Below, in pieces: positions 48,501 through 59,001 of a stretch of 64,000 nucleotides of DNA. The first letter of the stretch is position 1; each line of letters begins with the position of its first letter. Origin of the DNA: Shewanella profunda (GTDB taxonomy: Bacteria > Pseudomonadota > Gammaproteobacteria > Enterobacterales > Shewanellaceae); NCBI RefSeq assembly GCF_023283765.1, contig NZ_JAKILG010000016.1, positions 27,296 through 91,295 of the forward strand, in the 5' to 3' direction. The translations under genes were made by a program, and so were the position numbers. Under the pieces are notes generated by a model, which was given only the letters and a program-made list of their open reading frames with translations, was not told where the DNA came from and ran no database searches.

Positions 48501-50851
48501 CAAGGGATCGATTCAGTGATATTGGCCAACTGTTGCCGTGAAGCCTCAAGTTCGACCGACACCAGTTTGCTCTCGGTAATGTCATCAATACTGCCATCGA
48601 ACCAAAGTGGAAAACCCTCCTCGTTATAACTCGCTTTACCCTTTTCATGCACCCAACGGATACTGCCATCGCGGTGACGAATTCGGTATTCCACCTCAAA
48701 GGTTTCTTGCTGTGCCAATGCCTTATCAATATGTTGATGACACAGGGGGCGATCTTCTTCCAAAATCAAAGAAGCAAAAGTGCGTTGACGATTTTCAATA
48801 AACTGACTCGCCGCATAACCCGTAATATCCGCGATATTGTCACTGATATATTCCACCACCCATACGTCACCAATGCGGGTACGGTAAACGGCACCGGGAA
48901 TATTGGTCACTAACCCGCGAAAACGTAGCTCGCTATCGCGGATTTTCTGTTCAATAGCAATCTTCTGAGTCATATCGCGAATAGAGGCAGCCACCTGTCT
49001 ACTACCATCGACATCTGCAGGAAGAATACTTAAGGCAATTTCGGCAATAAACTCATTACCATCCACTTTTACAGCACGGACATGGCGCGCATTGGCCATG
49101 CTTCTATCGCGGCCATCGCGCAAGAATTGTTGCCGATAACGCACATGTTCATTGCCTAGTGCTTGGGGTAATAGGGCTTCAACTTGCAGCCCTAACATTG
49201 CCTCAGCAGCGTAACCAAACAGCTGTTGGCAACGACTATTGCTAAAAATGATCTCACCTTTTTGATCGACAATTAGCATGGCTTCTGGGGCAGCCTCAAG
49301 CACAGCATTCGACCAAGCCGCCGCCGAAAATTGCTCTGTGACATCGGTAAATAGCATTTCCACCGACATTAATTCGCCCGTATCAGACAGTAAGGGCTGC
49401 ATAAATACATCGAGGCGTCTTAAATGGCTCTGAGCATCAATCATTTCCACTTGATGCGAAGGAACGTTCTGGCCTTTCAAGGCAAGATCCGTGTACTGCC
49501 AGTTTTTTTCATTCACTGGGTTTGCCGAAAAAAATCTTTGATATTTTCGCTTTAGTAAGTCTGGCGCAATGCCAAGCACTTTAGTAACGCCTTCACTCAC
49601 TTGGGCTAACTGCCCTGACGGTTCCAGTGAACAGTAAAAGGATTTGTCACTCATGCCATCAATCAAGCGAGCAAAGCGGTTACCGCGGGAGTCGAGTATG
49701 ACTTGTTCGCGCTCGGCCAATAGCTCAGCCATTTGATTAAAGGTGTGGCTTAAGGTCACAATTTCACTCACCGCACCTTTGGGGACCACAAGTTGCTGCG
49801 CCTTACCTTGACCAAAGGCGAGAATGCCTGATTCAAGTAACTCCAACGGTCTGGTTAACCGTTTTGCCGTCAAATAGCAGGTCAGTAATAACAGCAAAGT
49901 TAACAAGCTTAAATCAAGAACAATGGAGACCACATCATCAAGTAGAGCCGTGAACAACTCCTGCTCTGGCACCATAACCACCACGCGCCACTTCAGTTTA
50001 GAAACCGTTGCAACACTGGCAAGATAATCAGTCCCCTGACCATCGACAAACCTCACCTGCCCATTGAGGCCTTTCTCCTGGAGTAACCAAAAATCCCCAT
50101 TTTGCTTAATGCTTTTATCGAGCCATTGCGCCGATGTCATGGACAGTATTTTGTCTCTATCGGTGTGAAAAATAAGTCGCCCCTGATCGTCAAATATCAC
50201 TAAGCGATTAGGTGCCACATCCAATTGGCTAGGCAATCTATCTAGGGCTAAATCAACGGTGGCTACGCCAAAATAATTATCTGAGCTTCCAAAAGGAGCA
50301 GAGTAAGTGACCATCAGGACATTAGCGGCGCCCTCATCGAGGTAAGCCTTAGACCAATAGCCATTTGCTTGATTGATGGCATTAGTCCACCAGTCCCAAG
50401 AACCATCGGTATAGTCATAACCTTGGGCGCCTATATCGAGGTAATGTAACTGTTCACCATCACGGTAAACATAGGGAGAGAAAAGTTTTCGATGGGGCAA
50501 AATATCTGGTTTAAACGCGACTGCAGTACCAAAAAAGTCAGGATTGCGCTCCAAGCGATTTATTAATACCTGTTTGACTTTATCGACATCATTAAATCCC
50601 TCTTTATTGGATAAAAAGCCGATAAAATCTGCGAGTCCTTGGGTATTAGCTTGGGCATGCTCTAAGAGGAGTTGTAAGCGAGAAGCCGAATGGCTCGCCT
50701 GCTGTTTTAAATTATCATATAGCTTTGTTTCCAACGATTGATAACTAAACCAAGCGTTTATACCATAAACACCCGTCATAATTAAAATCAAAGGCAAAGC
50801 GATGTGCGATAAAATTCTACTGCGGAAGGTACGAAGTTTACTTCTATCCAT
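45539..50851 (-). CDS. Giant hybrid sensor histidine kinase (Cache-HAMP-PASx5-HisKA-HATPase-REC-REC-HPt)
   Basis: 1770 residues from the ATG at 50851 (MDRSKLRTF); the frame is open 17 codons further. In order: membrane helix (about 15-35), periplasmic Cache-type sensor (about 40-300, with [26 protein letters not shown] and [12 protein letters not shown]), second helix (about 310-335), HAMP, five PAS domains (about 410-1000), HisKA with [13 protein letters not shown] (about 1050), HATPase ending GTGLGLAI, two receivers (about 1280 [10 protein letters not shown] and 1425 [10 protein letters not shown]) and a C-terminal HPt domain with AHTLKGLAG (about 1630). It forms a complete internal phosphorelay. 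The DWW/YxYxDG sensor region resembles small-molecule (amino-acid or organic-acid) Cache domains; the ligand is unknown. The HD-GYP regulator downstream is a plausible output. Confidence 0.92.
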   Translation of the reverse strand: MDRSKLRTFRSRILSHIALPLILIMTGVYGINAWFSYQSLETKLYDNLKQQASHSASRLQLLLEHAQANTQGLADFIGFLSNKEGFNDVDKVKQVLINRLERNPDFFGTAVAFKPDILPHRKLFSPYVYRDGEQLHYLDIGAQGYDYTDGSWDWWTNAINQANGYWSKAYLDEGAANVLMVTYSAPFGSSDNYFGVATVDLALDRLPSQLDVAPNRLVIFDDQGRLIFHTDRDKILSMTSAQWLDKSIKQNGDFWLLQEKGLNGQVRFVDGQGTDYLASVATVSKLKWRVVVMVPEQELFTALLDDVVSIVLDLSLLTLLLLLTCYLTAKRLTRPLELLESGILAFGQGKAQQLVVPKGAVSEIVTLSHTFNQMAELLAEREQVILDSRGNRFARLIDGMSDKSFYCSLEPSGQLAQVSEGVTKVLGIAPDLLKRKYQRFFSANPVNEKNWQYTDLALKGQNVPSHQVEMIDAQSHLRRLDVFMQPLLSDTGELMSVEMLFTDVTEQFSAAAWSNAVLEAAPEAMLIVDQKGEIIFSNSRCQQLFGYAAEAMLGLQVEALLPQALGNEHVRYRQQFLRDGRDRSMANARHVRAVKVDGNEFIAEIALSILPADVDGSRQVAASIRDMTQKIAIEQKIRDSELRFRGLVTNIPGAVYRTRIGDVWVVEYISDNIADITGYAASQFIENRQRTFASLILEEDRPLCHQHIDKALAQQETFEVEYRIRHRDGSIRWVHEKGKASYNEEGFPLWFDGSIDDITESKLVSVELEASRQQLANITESIPCTVYQLRWHSPSDRAFTFLSGAAMQTFGLHRDNLMNDFNIIAERIFDEERPEVVRALAGKSEDKLQWIREFRYRHPNGSIRWMEAGASGHLDGDNVIIWNGYVMDITQRKTMEQELALSEAHFRALFDGATIGIVNVDVKGLILDCNDQFCEDMGQPREELRNIPIFDVLSPQDREIAKAQFKDLAEGKVDHYRGERSVIRPSGAPMWMTVNVSALFDCQHQFESAVVSMVDMTELKLLSEQLLIAKEEADAASKAKSDFLANMSHEIRTPMNAIIGMSQLCLQTTLDKKQKNYVEKIERASQSLLSIINDILDFSKIEAGKLDIDSVPFQLDTMLEDLSDMFSEKVVHKQLELLFAVAPNVPRHLFGDSLRLGQVLINLMNNAIKFTDRGEVLLSINLVEQQNDDVTLRFSVRDSGIGLTDEQQAKLFKSFSQADTSTTRKYGGTGLGLAICKQLVELMGGNIGVESQFGHGSTFYFTVKLQISSGQKLTVGQELEGMSVLVVDDNATARDIMRTALESMGFNVDTVRTGEEAVSRCMEHEYAVALIDWKMPNMDGLEAAQQIQQQAKTAPRILMVSAHANHEFLTQIEQLGLAGYISKPISASRLLDGIMNALGRASVLAVRRHNEALDPQSLLPLKGKRILLVEDNEMNLEVATEFLEQVGIILSIATNGQIALDKLSQQSFDLVLMDCQMPVMDGYQATRALRQRPELAHLPIIAMTANAMAGDKEMCLRVGMNDHIAKPIEVNILYQTLLKHLVDDNKPNVLLDNSQVDDIQAKPINTDPVAMVKWPEHPELDIDRGLQLVQHSARLYQRIFDRFESSQRNVVEMISKAVAANQYEDAVRIAHTLKGLAGNLSSSKLVELARLLELHLSENQPYQGELEQIEKLVASICEAIGKVKPALEQESELGAEQLSSELLVAALKHLRQSLEDADAKAVEQINGLKPQVSAKLWQQLSPALAMINQYQFDEAVDLIDEVLAALNKSS

Positions 50852-50980
50852 AGCGTCGCCCCAAAGTCCCCGTTTTTTAAAGCACACTTTTTTAAACAGC
50901 ACTTATAAAATAAACGAAGAACTGAGAAGCGACAATCTTAACGTTAAAATAATGTGAAGCAATTGGTTGTTTTCACAACA

Positions 50981-52339
50981 CTAATAAATGGCATCTAAGC
51001 TCCGGTTAGGGAGCATTCGGGCAAAATAGCTTCGAGTCTCGGCAATAATAATATGGCGTAAGCCAACAATGGCAATCAAATTGGGGATAGCCATTAGACC
51101 ATTTACGGTATCGGCTAATAACCAAATCACATCTAATTTGATAAAAGCCCCACCTGCAATCAAGACTAAAAAAGCCACTTGATACAAACGTAACCCGCGC
51201 TCACCCACCAAATAATACCAGCAACGTTCGCCATAATAATGCCAGCCTAAAATGGTCGTAAAGGCAAAGCAAACGAGGGCAATTGTCACTAAGTATTGGC
51301 CGACAACCGCAGAACCTCCGAGGGCAAATGCGGCGCTGGTCATAGCAGCCCCCGCGGTATCGCCACTCCATACTCCGGTGATGATCAGCACTAAACCCGT
51401 CATAGTACAAATGATGATGGTATCGAAAAAAGTACCCGTCATACTGACCAGTCCCTGTTCTACGGGCTCATTGGTTTTTGCCGCGGCAGCGGCAATAGGC
51501 GCACTGCCTAAACCGGACTCATTCGAGAATACCCCGCGGGCAATACCAATTTGAATCGCCTGCGCAACCGTAGCCCCTAAAAATCCGCCCGCCGCAGATA
51601 ATGGGGTAAATGCCGACTCAATCACGAGCCCAAGCGCAGGTATAATCTGATCGGCAAAACCAATCAGGATCCACAAACAGGCTAGGATATAACCAATCGA
51701 CATGGCAGGAACCAGCTTTTGTGCCACATTTGAAATTCGCTTAACGCCCCCTAACGTAACAGCCGCGACGAGAATGGTTAAAACCGCTGCCGTCAACCAA
51801 GTAGGCACCGCAAATGCGATAGTTAATGCATCACTAATGGCATTAACCTGCGCAAAAGTGCCGATACCAAAAAACGCCACGCCAACCCCAAAAAGCGCAA
51901 ATAACTTAGCCATCCAATGCAGACCAAGGCCGCGCTCAATATAGTACATTGGGCCACCCGCAATCTGCCCGCGAGCATCGGTTGTTCGATACTTTACCGC
52001 CAGCATACATTCGGCATATTTAGTCGCCATACCAAAAAATGCCGCCAGCCACATCCAAAACAGCGCACCCGGCCCACCCATTTTTATCGCCGTCGCCACG
52101 CCAACAATATTACCTGTACCTATGGTGGCAGATAGCGCAGTACAGAGCGCTGCGAAGGAGGATAAATCACCATGGCCTTTGGCGGGTTTAAATAGTAACC
52201 CGAGCGCCATGGGCAGGCGAAAGACTTGGATAAGCTTAAGTCGCGCAGTGAGATAAATCCCTGTGCCAACTAATAAACAAAGTGTGATAGGACCCCAGAC
52301 AATACCGTTTAGGCTGCTGAGCAAGGCTTCAAAACTCAT
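50981..52339 (-). CDS. Alanine/glycine:cation symporter (AGCS family)
   Basis: 452 residues from the ATG at 52339, preceded by TGAGGAAT. About ten membrane helices. The family signature is present as GVFSNESGLGSAPIAAAAAKTNEPVEQG, and the N-terminal SATIGTGNIVGVATAIKMGGPGALFWMW holds sodium and substrate contacts. It imports alanine or glycine with sodium. The tandem glycine riboswitch in its leader argues that glycine is the relevant substrate. Confidence 0.94.
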   Translation of the reverse strand: MSFEALLSSLNGIVWGPITLCLLVGTGIYLTARLKLIQVFRLPMALGLLFKPAKGHGDLSSFAALCTALSATIGTGNIVGVATAIKMGGPGALFWMWLAAFFGMATKYAECMLAVKYRTTDARGQIAGGPMYYIERGLGLHWMAKLFALFGVGVAFFGIGTFAQVNAISDALTIAFAVPTWLTAAVLTILVAAVTLGGVKRISNVAQKLVPAMSIGYILACLWILIGFADQIIPALGLVIESAFTPLSAAGGFLGATVAQAIQIGIARGVFSNESGLGSAPIAAAAAKTNEPVEQGLVSMTGTFFDTIIICTMTGLVLIITGVWSGDTAGAAMTSAAFALGGSAVVGQYLVTIALVCFAFTTILGWHYYGERCWYYLVGERGLRLYQVAFLVLIAGGAFIKLDVIWLLADTVNGLMAIPNLIAIVGLRHIIIAETRSYFARMLPNRSLDAIY

Positions 52340-52519
52340 GATATTCCTCAATTATTAAACAACTTAAATTAATAAGGGAGGAGGAAAAGAAATGGCTGAG
52401 ACACAAACACATTGAATGTTTAGCGCGCTTTTTCACCTGAGTTAATCGAACTGTGGCATTGATAAAATACCCATTTCAAATAACTCAAACTAAAAAACGC
52501 CCACGACAAACGACAGGGA

Positions 52520-52800
52520 CTGTGCAGTCATCCTCTCCTCTGTCCTTTTGCCTGAGCGTTTCGCATCGCATATTCAACAAGAACACTGCGACACTTTCGC
52601 CTTCGGCGCCACCTTTCCACACTGTTAGCGTGTAGCGGTAGTCTCTCCAGAGGCTCGTCCAGTAGCAGTCCACGCCTTGCGGCACCTGAAAGAGTGCTTT
52701 GCTTCTCATCCCTGCAACTGATTTTAAAAATCGAGTGTGGGATAAAAAGACAAAGTTGCCTCGTCGGTGTGGGGTTAATTCCCCACTCTCCTGCTACCTT
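52520..52800 (-). promoter_or_regulatory. Tandem glycine riboswitch controlling the AGCS symporter
   Basis: Read on the minus strand, two aptamers follow one another. Aptamer I (about 52800-52660) opens GTAGCAGGAGAG and closes with CTGCTAC, forming P1; its inner core has ACACCGACGAGGCAA and ACTCTTTCAGGTG. Aptamer II (about 52653-52536) opens CCTCTGGAGAGAC, has GGCGCCGAAGG, and ends ACGCTCAGGCAAAAGGACAGAGG, the classic glycine-aptamer 3' core with P1 CCTCT/AGAGG. The symporter start is about 200 bases downstream. Whether glycine turns expression on or off cannot be read with certainty. Confidence 0.93.
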
Positions 52801-53113
52801 CATCCGAACGGATTGTTAAATCGATATCAGCATATCGATTTAACAGGGCGCACAGCATGCAACAAACCCGTTAAGAGCTCAAGCCTGTTTGCTCACAGTT
52901 ATTTGCCAATATTCTTGTTTGCTGAATTTTTGAGCAGCAATATTATAAATAATGTGTGCTACCAGTTTGAGATTACATTTTGTTCGGAAAATATTTGACC
53001 GCAAAAAAATCCCCGCCCTAATTAAAGTGAACTTTTTAATAGAAATATCAGTATCTATGTGAATACAAGTTGCTTTATCTTTACTCTTTAGCTTGTCACG
53101 GGGAACAGTTCAA
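52801..53113. promoter_or_regulatory. Divergent promoter region of symporter and ABC exporter operon
   Basis: About 310 bases, AT-rich in the right half. It contains an ATATCGATTTAA / TTAAATCGATAT-type inverted repeat (52816-52843) just upstream of the riboswitch that could be an operator or transcription start region. No other motif was recognised. Confidence 0.4.
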
Positions 53114-53785
53114 ATGACGGAAGTAGCTAAACTGGCTCAAGTCAGTAAAAGTTTTCGCGATGGAGAACAGCGCCATACCGTGCTGCAATCCGTTGACTTA
53201 GCGATCCACAAAGGTGACACAGTTGCACTCACTGGGCCAAGCGGCAGCGGAAAGAGCACTTTATTAAATCTTATCGCAGGCTTTGAAACCCAAGATAGTG
53301 GTGAAATATTTCTTGAGAATCAATCGACTAAAAACTGGCAAGATAGCCAATGGAGTCATTTTAGACGCCAATCACTGGGGGTTGTATTTCAGCAATTTAA
53401 CTTACTGACGCCACTGAATGTAAAAGATAATATCGCTTTTTCCCTCAACCTCATCCAGCAATCATGGTCGCCTTGGTGTGATTATTTAGTGGATAAACTG
53501 GATCTTACGCCACTCCTACAAAGGCAAGTTGAAGCGCTATCCGGTGGGCAGCAACAAAGGGTCGCTATTGCCCGCGCCTTAGCCCACAAACCCAGTTTAC
53601 TGCTTGCCGATGAACCCACGGGTAACTTAGATGACGTGGCGGGTAAGCAAGTGATGTCACTACTTTGTGAACTCGCAAGGGAAAGCCAAACCAGCATTCT
53701 GATGGTCACCCATAGCGAAGAATGCGCCGTCTTTATGCAAAAACGCTGGCATTTGTCCCATGGTGCTGTGGCAATTTCGGGATGA
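53114..53785 (+). CDS. ABC transporter ATP-binding protein (LolD/MacB type)
   Basis: 223 residues from the ATG at 53114 (MTEVAKLAQVSKSF). Walker A GPSGSGKST, Q-loop FQQFNLL, signature LSGGQQQRVAIARAL and LLADEPTGNLD place it with LolD and MacB ATPases that power mechanotransmission systems. The next gene, an FtsX-type permease, overlaps its stop as ATGA, so they form one transporter. Confidence 0.92.
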   Translation: MTEVAKLAQVSKSFRDGEQRHTVLQSVDLAIHKGDTVALTGPSGSGKSTLLNLIAGFETQDSGEIFLENQSTKNWQDSQWSHFRRQSLGVVFQQFNLLTPLNVKDNIAFSLNLIQQSWSPWCDYLVDKLDLTPLLQRQVEALSGGQQQRVAIARALAHKPSLLLADEPTGNLDDVAGKQVMSLLCELARESQTSILMVTHSEECAVFMQKRWHLSHGAVAISG

Positions 53786-56418
53786 CACGCGCCTTGGAAA
53801 CACAACAAATGGTTAAAACAACCGTAAAAAAGCAGGCACTCATTAACGGTATCCTGAGGCGGATAAGGCTCGGCTTACAGCTATTTTTGGCTCATTACCG
53901 CCACGCTCCACTCCAAGCTGGAGCGACATTGCTGGGTATCGCACTCGCGGTGACTCTGCTTATTGGGGTCAAAGCCACTAATGACAACGCCATTCGCAGC
54001 TATAGCGAAGCCACTGAACTATTAAGTCAGCGAGCCGATGTATTACTCACGGCGCCCATAGGACAAGATACCTTAGACGAATCCGTGTATTTCGCCCTAA
54101 GACAAGCCGGACTCAGCCAAAGCCTTGCCGTAGTCAATGGTCGGGTAGCGGGGAAGAATGGCCAATTTTGGCAGATTGAAGGTAGCGATTTAGTTGCCGC
54201 ACTGACACTACAAAAATCCCAAGCCAGTAAAGATCTAGAATCGGGCGCGTCAATACAAGATCTCCCCCTAGCAGCATTACTGAGTGGCGAGCCTGTGGTG
54301 GTGATGGGCCAAGGTTTAGCCCAAAAAATAGCCCCCTATGGTGAGCTTGCCCTAGAGCAAATGACCCTAAAGGTTATCGCTATCGATGATAAGTTTGGTC
54401 TAGGCAGTGCTATTTTGGCGGACATTTCCCTTGCTCAGAAATTACTCAACCTTAAAGGACAACTCAGCTATATCGCCCTATTTAGTGAACGAGACAGACT
54501 CCCGGCGTTAAAATCCCAACTCGACTCACTGGATATTACGCCACAAAAAGCCAGCTTTAATCAGCAGGATCAGGGCCAAGCTCTTATGGCTCTCACTCGC
54601 AGTTTTCATTTAAACCTGAATGCAATGAGTATGCTCGCCTTTGTCGTAGGACTCTTTATCGCTTACAACGGTGTACGCTATAGCCTGATGAAACGTCAAA
54701 AGCTACTGGTTCAGCTTCTACAGCAAGGAATGGAACGCAGTGTCGTGATGGCGGCGCTAATGATTGAGCTCGTATTGCTTGTGGTTGTGGGTTCATGCCT
54801 CGGGTTTATCATAGGGTTACAACTCAGCCATTGGTTACAACCTATGGTGGCGATGACATTAGAGCAAATGTATGGCGCCCATTTGCTGCCAGGCATTTGG
54901 CAATGGACATGGTTATTTGAGGCAATAGCCCTCACTTTGGTGGCCGCGTTAGCGGCTTGCTTGCCTTTATATTTAGACTTAACGAGACAATCACTGGCCC
55001 AAGGTGCAAACCGCTATCAACAAACCCAAGCCCATCGAAAAACCCACAGTAAACAATTTATTTTTGCCTGCATTTTATTAAGCCTCGCAGCCCTACTGTT
55101 TCCCTTTAGCCAAAGTTATGACGTGAGTTTAGTGCTGCTCGGCATAGTCACCATAGCGATACCGTTATTATTGCCGCTGCTACTGCATTGGGGAGTCAGT
55201 ATACTGCAGCCCTTTGCACGTCAAGGTCTATGGCAATACCTGTTAGCCGAAACCCGCGAGTTAATTGCGCCGCTCTCCCTCGCTATGATGGCTATTTTAC
55301 TCGCCCTCAGCGCCAACGTGTCGATGAATACCTTAGTCGGTAGTTTTGAGCAAACCCTGCGCGGTTGGCTTGAAACCAGATTACATGCCGATCTTTATAT
55401 CCGTCCACCGAGCCATCGCATTGAAGCGATACAAACCCAACTCGCCAATGACCCAAGGGTGAGTGGGCTTTACCAACAATGGCAAATAGACGCTCAACTC
55501 AACCTTAACACATCAAACAATACCTCAAGTAAGCAGACGGTTGCGGTTAATCTGTTAAGTCGCGATGATTATTCAGTACGTTATACCAGCGCGCTCAAGG
55601 AGAGTTTACCCACACTTTGGCAATCCTACTTTGAACAGCCCTATTTACTGGTGAGTGAACCTCTGGCTATCAAATATCATTTACAGCTTGGGGATAGCGT
55701 CGCACTTGATGTGCTCGATAAAACAGGTAAATCGAATAATAACAAGCTGATTATTGGCGGAATTTACTATGATCACGGCAATACCCGAAATGAAGTCATT
55801 ATCAGCCAAAGCCTATGGCAAAAGGCACAATTACCTTTACAGCCTATTAGCTTAGCGGCGAGTTTTTACGGCAAAAACCAAGCTAAGATCAGTGATACTG
55901 AGCTCGATAAACTCGAAGCCCAATTAGCACAAGAGCTTGAGCTATCTAGAGCACAAATCTACAGCCAAGCGAAAATCAAGACCCAAGCCATTGCTATGTT
56001 TAAACGCACTTTTTCTATTACCTTAGTGCTAAACAGTTTGACGTTAATTGTCGCCGCCATTGGACTTTTTAGTGCCTGCTTAATGTTAACGCAGGCAAGG
56101 CAAGCACCACTGGCTCGACTATATGCCTTGGGGGTAAGCCGTAGGGCATTACGTATTATGGTCTTTGTGCAAATGCTGATTGTAGTGCTTATCACCTGTT
56201 TGCTCGCACTGCCAACGGGCGCACTTTTAGGCTATCTACTTATCAATAAAATCACGCTGCAAGCCTTTGGTTGGACAATCGACATGATTTGGGATTGGCT
56301 AGCCTATGGTAATGCTATCCTTATCGCACTCATTACCTGCACTCTGGCTGTTCTCCTGCCCTTATATTGGCAAACCCGCAAGCCCTTAGTCGCGAGTTTA
56401 CAGCAGGAAACTTTATGA
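53782..56418 (+). CDS. FtsX-like ABC permease
   Basis: 878 residues from the ATG at 53782, which overlaps the ATPase stop. One N-terminal helix and a periplasmic domain lead to a first FtsX helix block (about 300-430). A second set follows from about 450 (extra helices and a large periplasmic domain about 540-730), then the last FtsX block (about 745-870). The doubled architecture is that of long MacB/LolC-type permeases acting as a single chain. Together with the lipoprotein downstream, it probably moves or extracts envelope lipids or lipoproteins; the substrate is unknown. Confidence 0.88.
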   Translation: MTRALETQQMVKTTVKKQALINGILRRIRLGLQLFLAHYRHAPLQAGATLLGIALAVTLLIGVKATNDNAIRSYSEATELLSQRADVLLTAPIGQDTLDESVYFALRQAGLSQSLAVVNGRVAGKNGQFWQIEGSDLVAALTLQKSQASKDLESGASIQDLPLAALLSGEPVVVMGQGLAQKIAPYGELALEQMTLKVIAIDDKFGLGSAILADISLAQKLLNLKGQLSYIALFSERDRLPALKSQLDSLDITPQKASFNQQDQGQALMALTRSFHLNLNAMSMLAFVVGLFIAYNGVRYSLMKRQKLLVQLLQQGMERSVVMAALMIELVLLVVVGSCLGFIIGLQLSHWLQPMVAMTLEQMYGAHLLPGIWQWTWLFEAIALTLVAALAACLPLYLDLTRQSLAQGANRYQQTQAHRKTHSKQFIFACILLSLAALLFPFSQSYDVSLVLLGIVTIAIPLLLPLLLHWGVSILQPFARQGLWQYLLAETRELIAPLSLAMMAILLALSANVSMNTLVGSFEQTLRGWLETRLHADLYIRPPSHRIEAIQTQLANDPRVSGLYQQWQIDAQLNLNTSNNTSSKQTVAVNLLSRDDYSVRYTSALKESLPTLWQSYFEQPYLLVSEPLAIKYHLQLGDSVALDVLDKTGKSNNNKLIIGGIYYDHGNTRNEVIISQSLWQKAQLPLQPISLAASFYGKNQAKISDTELDKLEAQLAQELELSRAQIYSQAKIKTQAIAMFKRTFSITLVLNSLTLIVAAIGLFSACLMLTQARQAPLARLYALGVSRRALRIMVFVQMLIVVLITCLLALPTGALLGYLLINKITLQAFGWTIDMIWDWLAYGNAILIALITCTLAVLLPLYWQTRKPLVASLQQETL

Positions 56419-57641
56419 TGAAAAAGCAAAAAACGATGACCATCGCAACTCGAGTCAATGCGAAAACACCTAAAGCCATTTTCTGTGCTTTGATGGTGGG
56501 GTTAATACTGATAAGTGGCTGTGATAAATCTCCAGCCACTCAAAACAGTCCATCAAAATCCATGGGGAATATGCTAAGTAGTGCATCAAGCAAGGAGTCT
56601 TCTAATAGCGACAACGAGATGTCCTTTGCTCCCGTCATCCAAGGTTACCGTTTTGAGTTTCCGCGGGATCATTTAGCGCACAATGATTTTAGGCAAGAAT
56701 GGTGGTATCTGACCGCGAACCTAACCACCGAGCAAGGTGAGCGACTCGGCGCCCAATGGACACAATTTAGAGTTGCCCTTAAATCTGCAAATTCCAACAT
56801 AGAAAATGAATCGACTTGGGCAAGTCAGCAGTTATATTTTGCCCACAGCGCCTTAACCTCAAGCAATGATCACCTTGCCCACGAAAAGTGGTCACGCCAC
56901 CACAGTGAGTTTGCCGATGTTCAAGCGAGCCCCTATCAGATCCACTTAGATAACTGGACATGGAAGAGTGAAAATACAACATTATTCCCCGCGATATTAA
57001 GCGTCGAAAATGAAGATTTTAGTTATCAACTTAAACTTGATAGCCAAGCTCCTTTGCAATATCAAGGCGATAATGGTTACAGCGTTAAAAGCCGTGATGG
57101 TAAAGTTGCCTCCTATTATTACAGCCAGCCTTTTATTGATATCTCGGGTAAAATCACCCGTCATGGAAAAGTGGAGCGGGTAACGGGCAAAGGTTGGCTC
57201 GACAGAGAATGGAGTTCGCAATTTCTCACTAAAAATCAACAGGGCTGGGACTGGTTTGCCCTACGATTAAACGATGGTTCTGCACTGATGTTATTTCAAT
57301 TACGGGATGACTTACCACATGAGTCACAGGGGAATAAAAACGCTCCCATTTCAGCCTTTTATAGTGCTAGACGAATGTTTTCTGATGGTACAGGTCGCAA
57401 TATTAACTCAACAGATCAGCCTAACGGCATTCAAATGACACCACTCGATTGGCATCACACAGTCAATGGCGACTATCCCGTAAGTTGGCAAGTTAAAATC
57501 CCAAGTGAGAATATTGACCTCACTATTTCCCCACTCAACTCTAATAGCGCTATGCCGCTATCGACCCCTTACTGGGAAGGCCCCGTGCAACTATCAGGCA
57601 GCCATACTGGTGTGGGTTATATGGAGCTGACGGGGTATTAA
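56415..57641 (+). CDS. CrtC/AttH-like lipoprotein (lipocalin-type)
   Basis: 408 residues from the ATG at 56415, overlapping the permease stop. The signal peptide ends in a lipobox (LILISGC), so it is an outer- or inner-membrane lipoprotein. The body has the motifs of the hydroxyneurosporene/AttH family: YRFEFPRDHLAHNDFRQEWWYLTANL, LYFAHSALTS, WKSEN and VTGKGWLDREWSSQFLTKNQQGWDWFALRLNDGSALMLFQLR. Members are double lipocalins that bind or hydrate hydrophobic molecules. Pairing with an ABC-FtsX transporter is the Att-type arrangement. Confidence 0.87.
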   Translation: MMKKQKTMTIATRVNAKTPKAIFCALMVGLILISGCDKSPATQNSPSKSMGNMLSSASSKESSNSDNEMSFAPVIQGYRFEFPRDHLAHNDFRQEWWYLTANLTTEQGERLGAQWTQFRVALKSANSNIENESTWASQQLYFAHSALTSSNDHLAHEKWSRHHSEFADVQASPYQIHLDNWTWKSENTTLFPAILSVENEDFSYQLKLDSQAPLQYQGDNGYSVKSRDGKVASYYYSQPFIDISGKITRHGKVERVTGKGWLDREWSSQFLTKNQQGWDWFALRLNDGSALMLFQLRDDLPHESQGNKNAPISAFYSARRMFSDGTGRNINSTDQPNGIQMTPLDWHHTVNGDYPVSWQVKIPSENIDLTISPLNSNSAMPLSTPYWEGPVQLSGSHTGVGYMELTGY

Positions 57642-57687
57642 GGTTTTGCATCACCGCTAATCCTTGATTTAACAAGACATAAACCCA

Positions 57688-59001
57688 CTATCGAAGGTGT
57701 AATGGAAGATCATATTTATGAAATAACTTCACCACAGAATCTTTATATAATGGCTTAATAATATAACCTTTAGCTCCTGCATCAACAGCCTGTTGCACAG
57801 AAGCTTTATTTTTATTTCCTGTAAGCATCACTATGGGTGTTTTTGAGTTAATACCATTAGTTTTATTAATATGGGCGATGATATAAAATCCATTAGTATC
57901 AGGCAGATTTATATCCATTAAAATAACGTCATACTTTTTCTTTGCCAATAAATCCAATGCCATGCGTCCTGAAAATGATGTATCAAGTTCAATTGCGTAG
58001 GTTCTAAGAAGCATAATAGTCAAATTTAAACTGATATGATCATCTTCAACAATTAACATTTTAGGGACTACAGGTACTTCAATTTTTGCTGCATCACGCC
58101 TTCCCTCTGAATATAGTCGATTATATGTGTACTTACTTTTAGAAGTAACAGTCTCGCCTTTAACACCAGTAGCATCATTTTTAGCAACAGCACTATCATT
58201 TTTAGTTGCAGTGGTTTCAATATTATGGCTAGCCCCAATATTATTATCTTTCGACAAGGGGGCTTCTGCTAATTCAGCTACATTTGATACATCGGCAACC
58301 ACGAGTTCTAATAAGTTTAAGGCCTTATTCTGTAGTTTTAGCAGAGCTGGCCTAATTTCGTTAGAGCGAATGACGGAGAGTATTTTCTTCAAGGCCGCAA
58401 GATCTAACTCAACTGATTTATTGCTCATTAGCCGAGCCTCTGCTCTATCTAATGCTTTATCAATCTCAGTTAAACTTGATACAAATTCATGCTCTAAATC
58501 TTTCTTCCTCTGAACCCCTTTTAATACAATTTCTTTTATGTGTAATGAGTAATTCTCTTGTACATTAACAAAATCTTCTACTTTTTTATATTGACACCTT
58601 AAACCTATCTCCCTTAATAAATGCGTACAAATAATTATAATCCTATGCATTTCATACACAGGCCTTGCAATCAAGTAATCATTAATAACCCCACTGCGAT
58701 AGGCTTCATAGGCTTCTTTTTCTTGATGTTTAGGGATAAGGGATACGATAGCATGCTCGCATATTCTGACATCTTGAAGCTCTTCTATCGCCTCATAATA
58801 AATAAGTAGGGTGTCTTGTAAGGTTTCGGCAGCAACGAGAATCACCTTGGGAACAGCATGACTAAGCTGTTCAGTTAACTCCGCATTCGAGGTGATGACA
58901 TGAATACGAGAAAAATGACGAATTAATAGATTAATTAACAACCTATCATTATCTTGATCATTGGTATAAAGCACAATATATTCATAACTACTCCTGTCCA
59001 T
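57688..59001 (-). CDS. Response regulator without output domain (degenerate receiver plus receiver)
   Basis: 437 residues from the Met at 59001 (MDRSSYEYIVLYTND); two earlier Met codons lie upstream. Residues 1-125 resemble a receiver fold without the Asp pocket. A helical, charged linker (about 140-290) includes a low-complexity Thr/Asn/Lys stretch. The C-terminal receiver (about 310-435) has LIVEDDHISLN, VILMDINLPDTNG (phosphoacceptor) and IIKPL. No DNA-binding or enzymatic output is present, so it acts by protein contact or as a relay. The start overlaps the kinase end by 14 bases. AT-rich. Confidence 0.82.
   Translation of the reverse strand: MDRSSYEYIVLYTNDQDNDRLLINLLIRHFSRIHVITSNAELTEQLSHAVPKVILVAAETLQDTLLIYYEAIEELQDVRICEHAIVSLIPKHQEKEAYEAYRSGVINDYLIARPVYEMHRIIIICTHLLREIGLRCQYKKVEDFVNVQENYSLHIKEIVLKGVQRKKDLEHEFVSSLTEIDKALDRAEARLMSNKSVELDLAALKKILSVIRSNEIRPALLKLQNKALNLLELVVADVSNVAELAEAPLSKDNNIGASHNIETTATKNDSAVAKNDATGVKGETVTSKSKYTYNRLYSEGRRDAAKIEVPVVPKMLIVEDDHISLNLTIMLLRTYAIELDTSFSGRMALDLLAKKKYDVILMDINLPDTNGFYIIAHINKTNGINSKTPIVMLTGNKNKASVQQAVDAGAKGYIIKPLYKDSVVKLFHKYDLPLHLR

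Noticed and set aside
52453..52803. Small ORFs on both strands upstream of the symporter
   Set aside because: The sequence is explained by the glycine riboswitch, whose structure-conserved motifs do not code.
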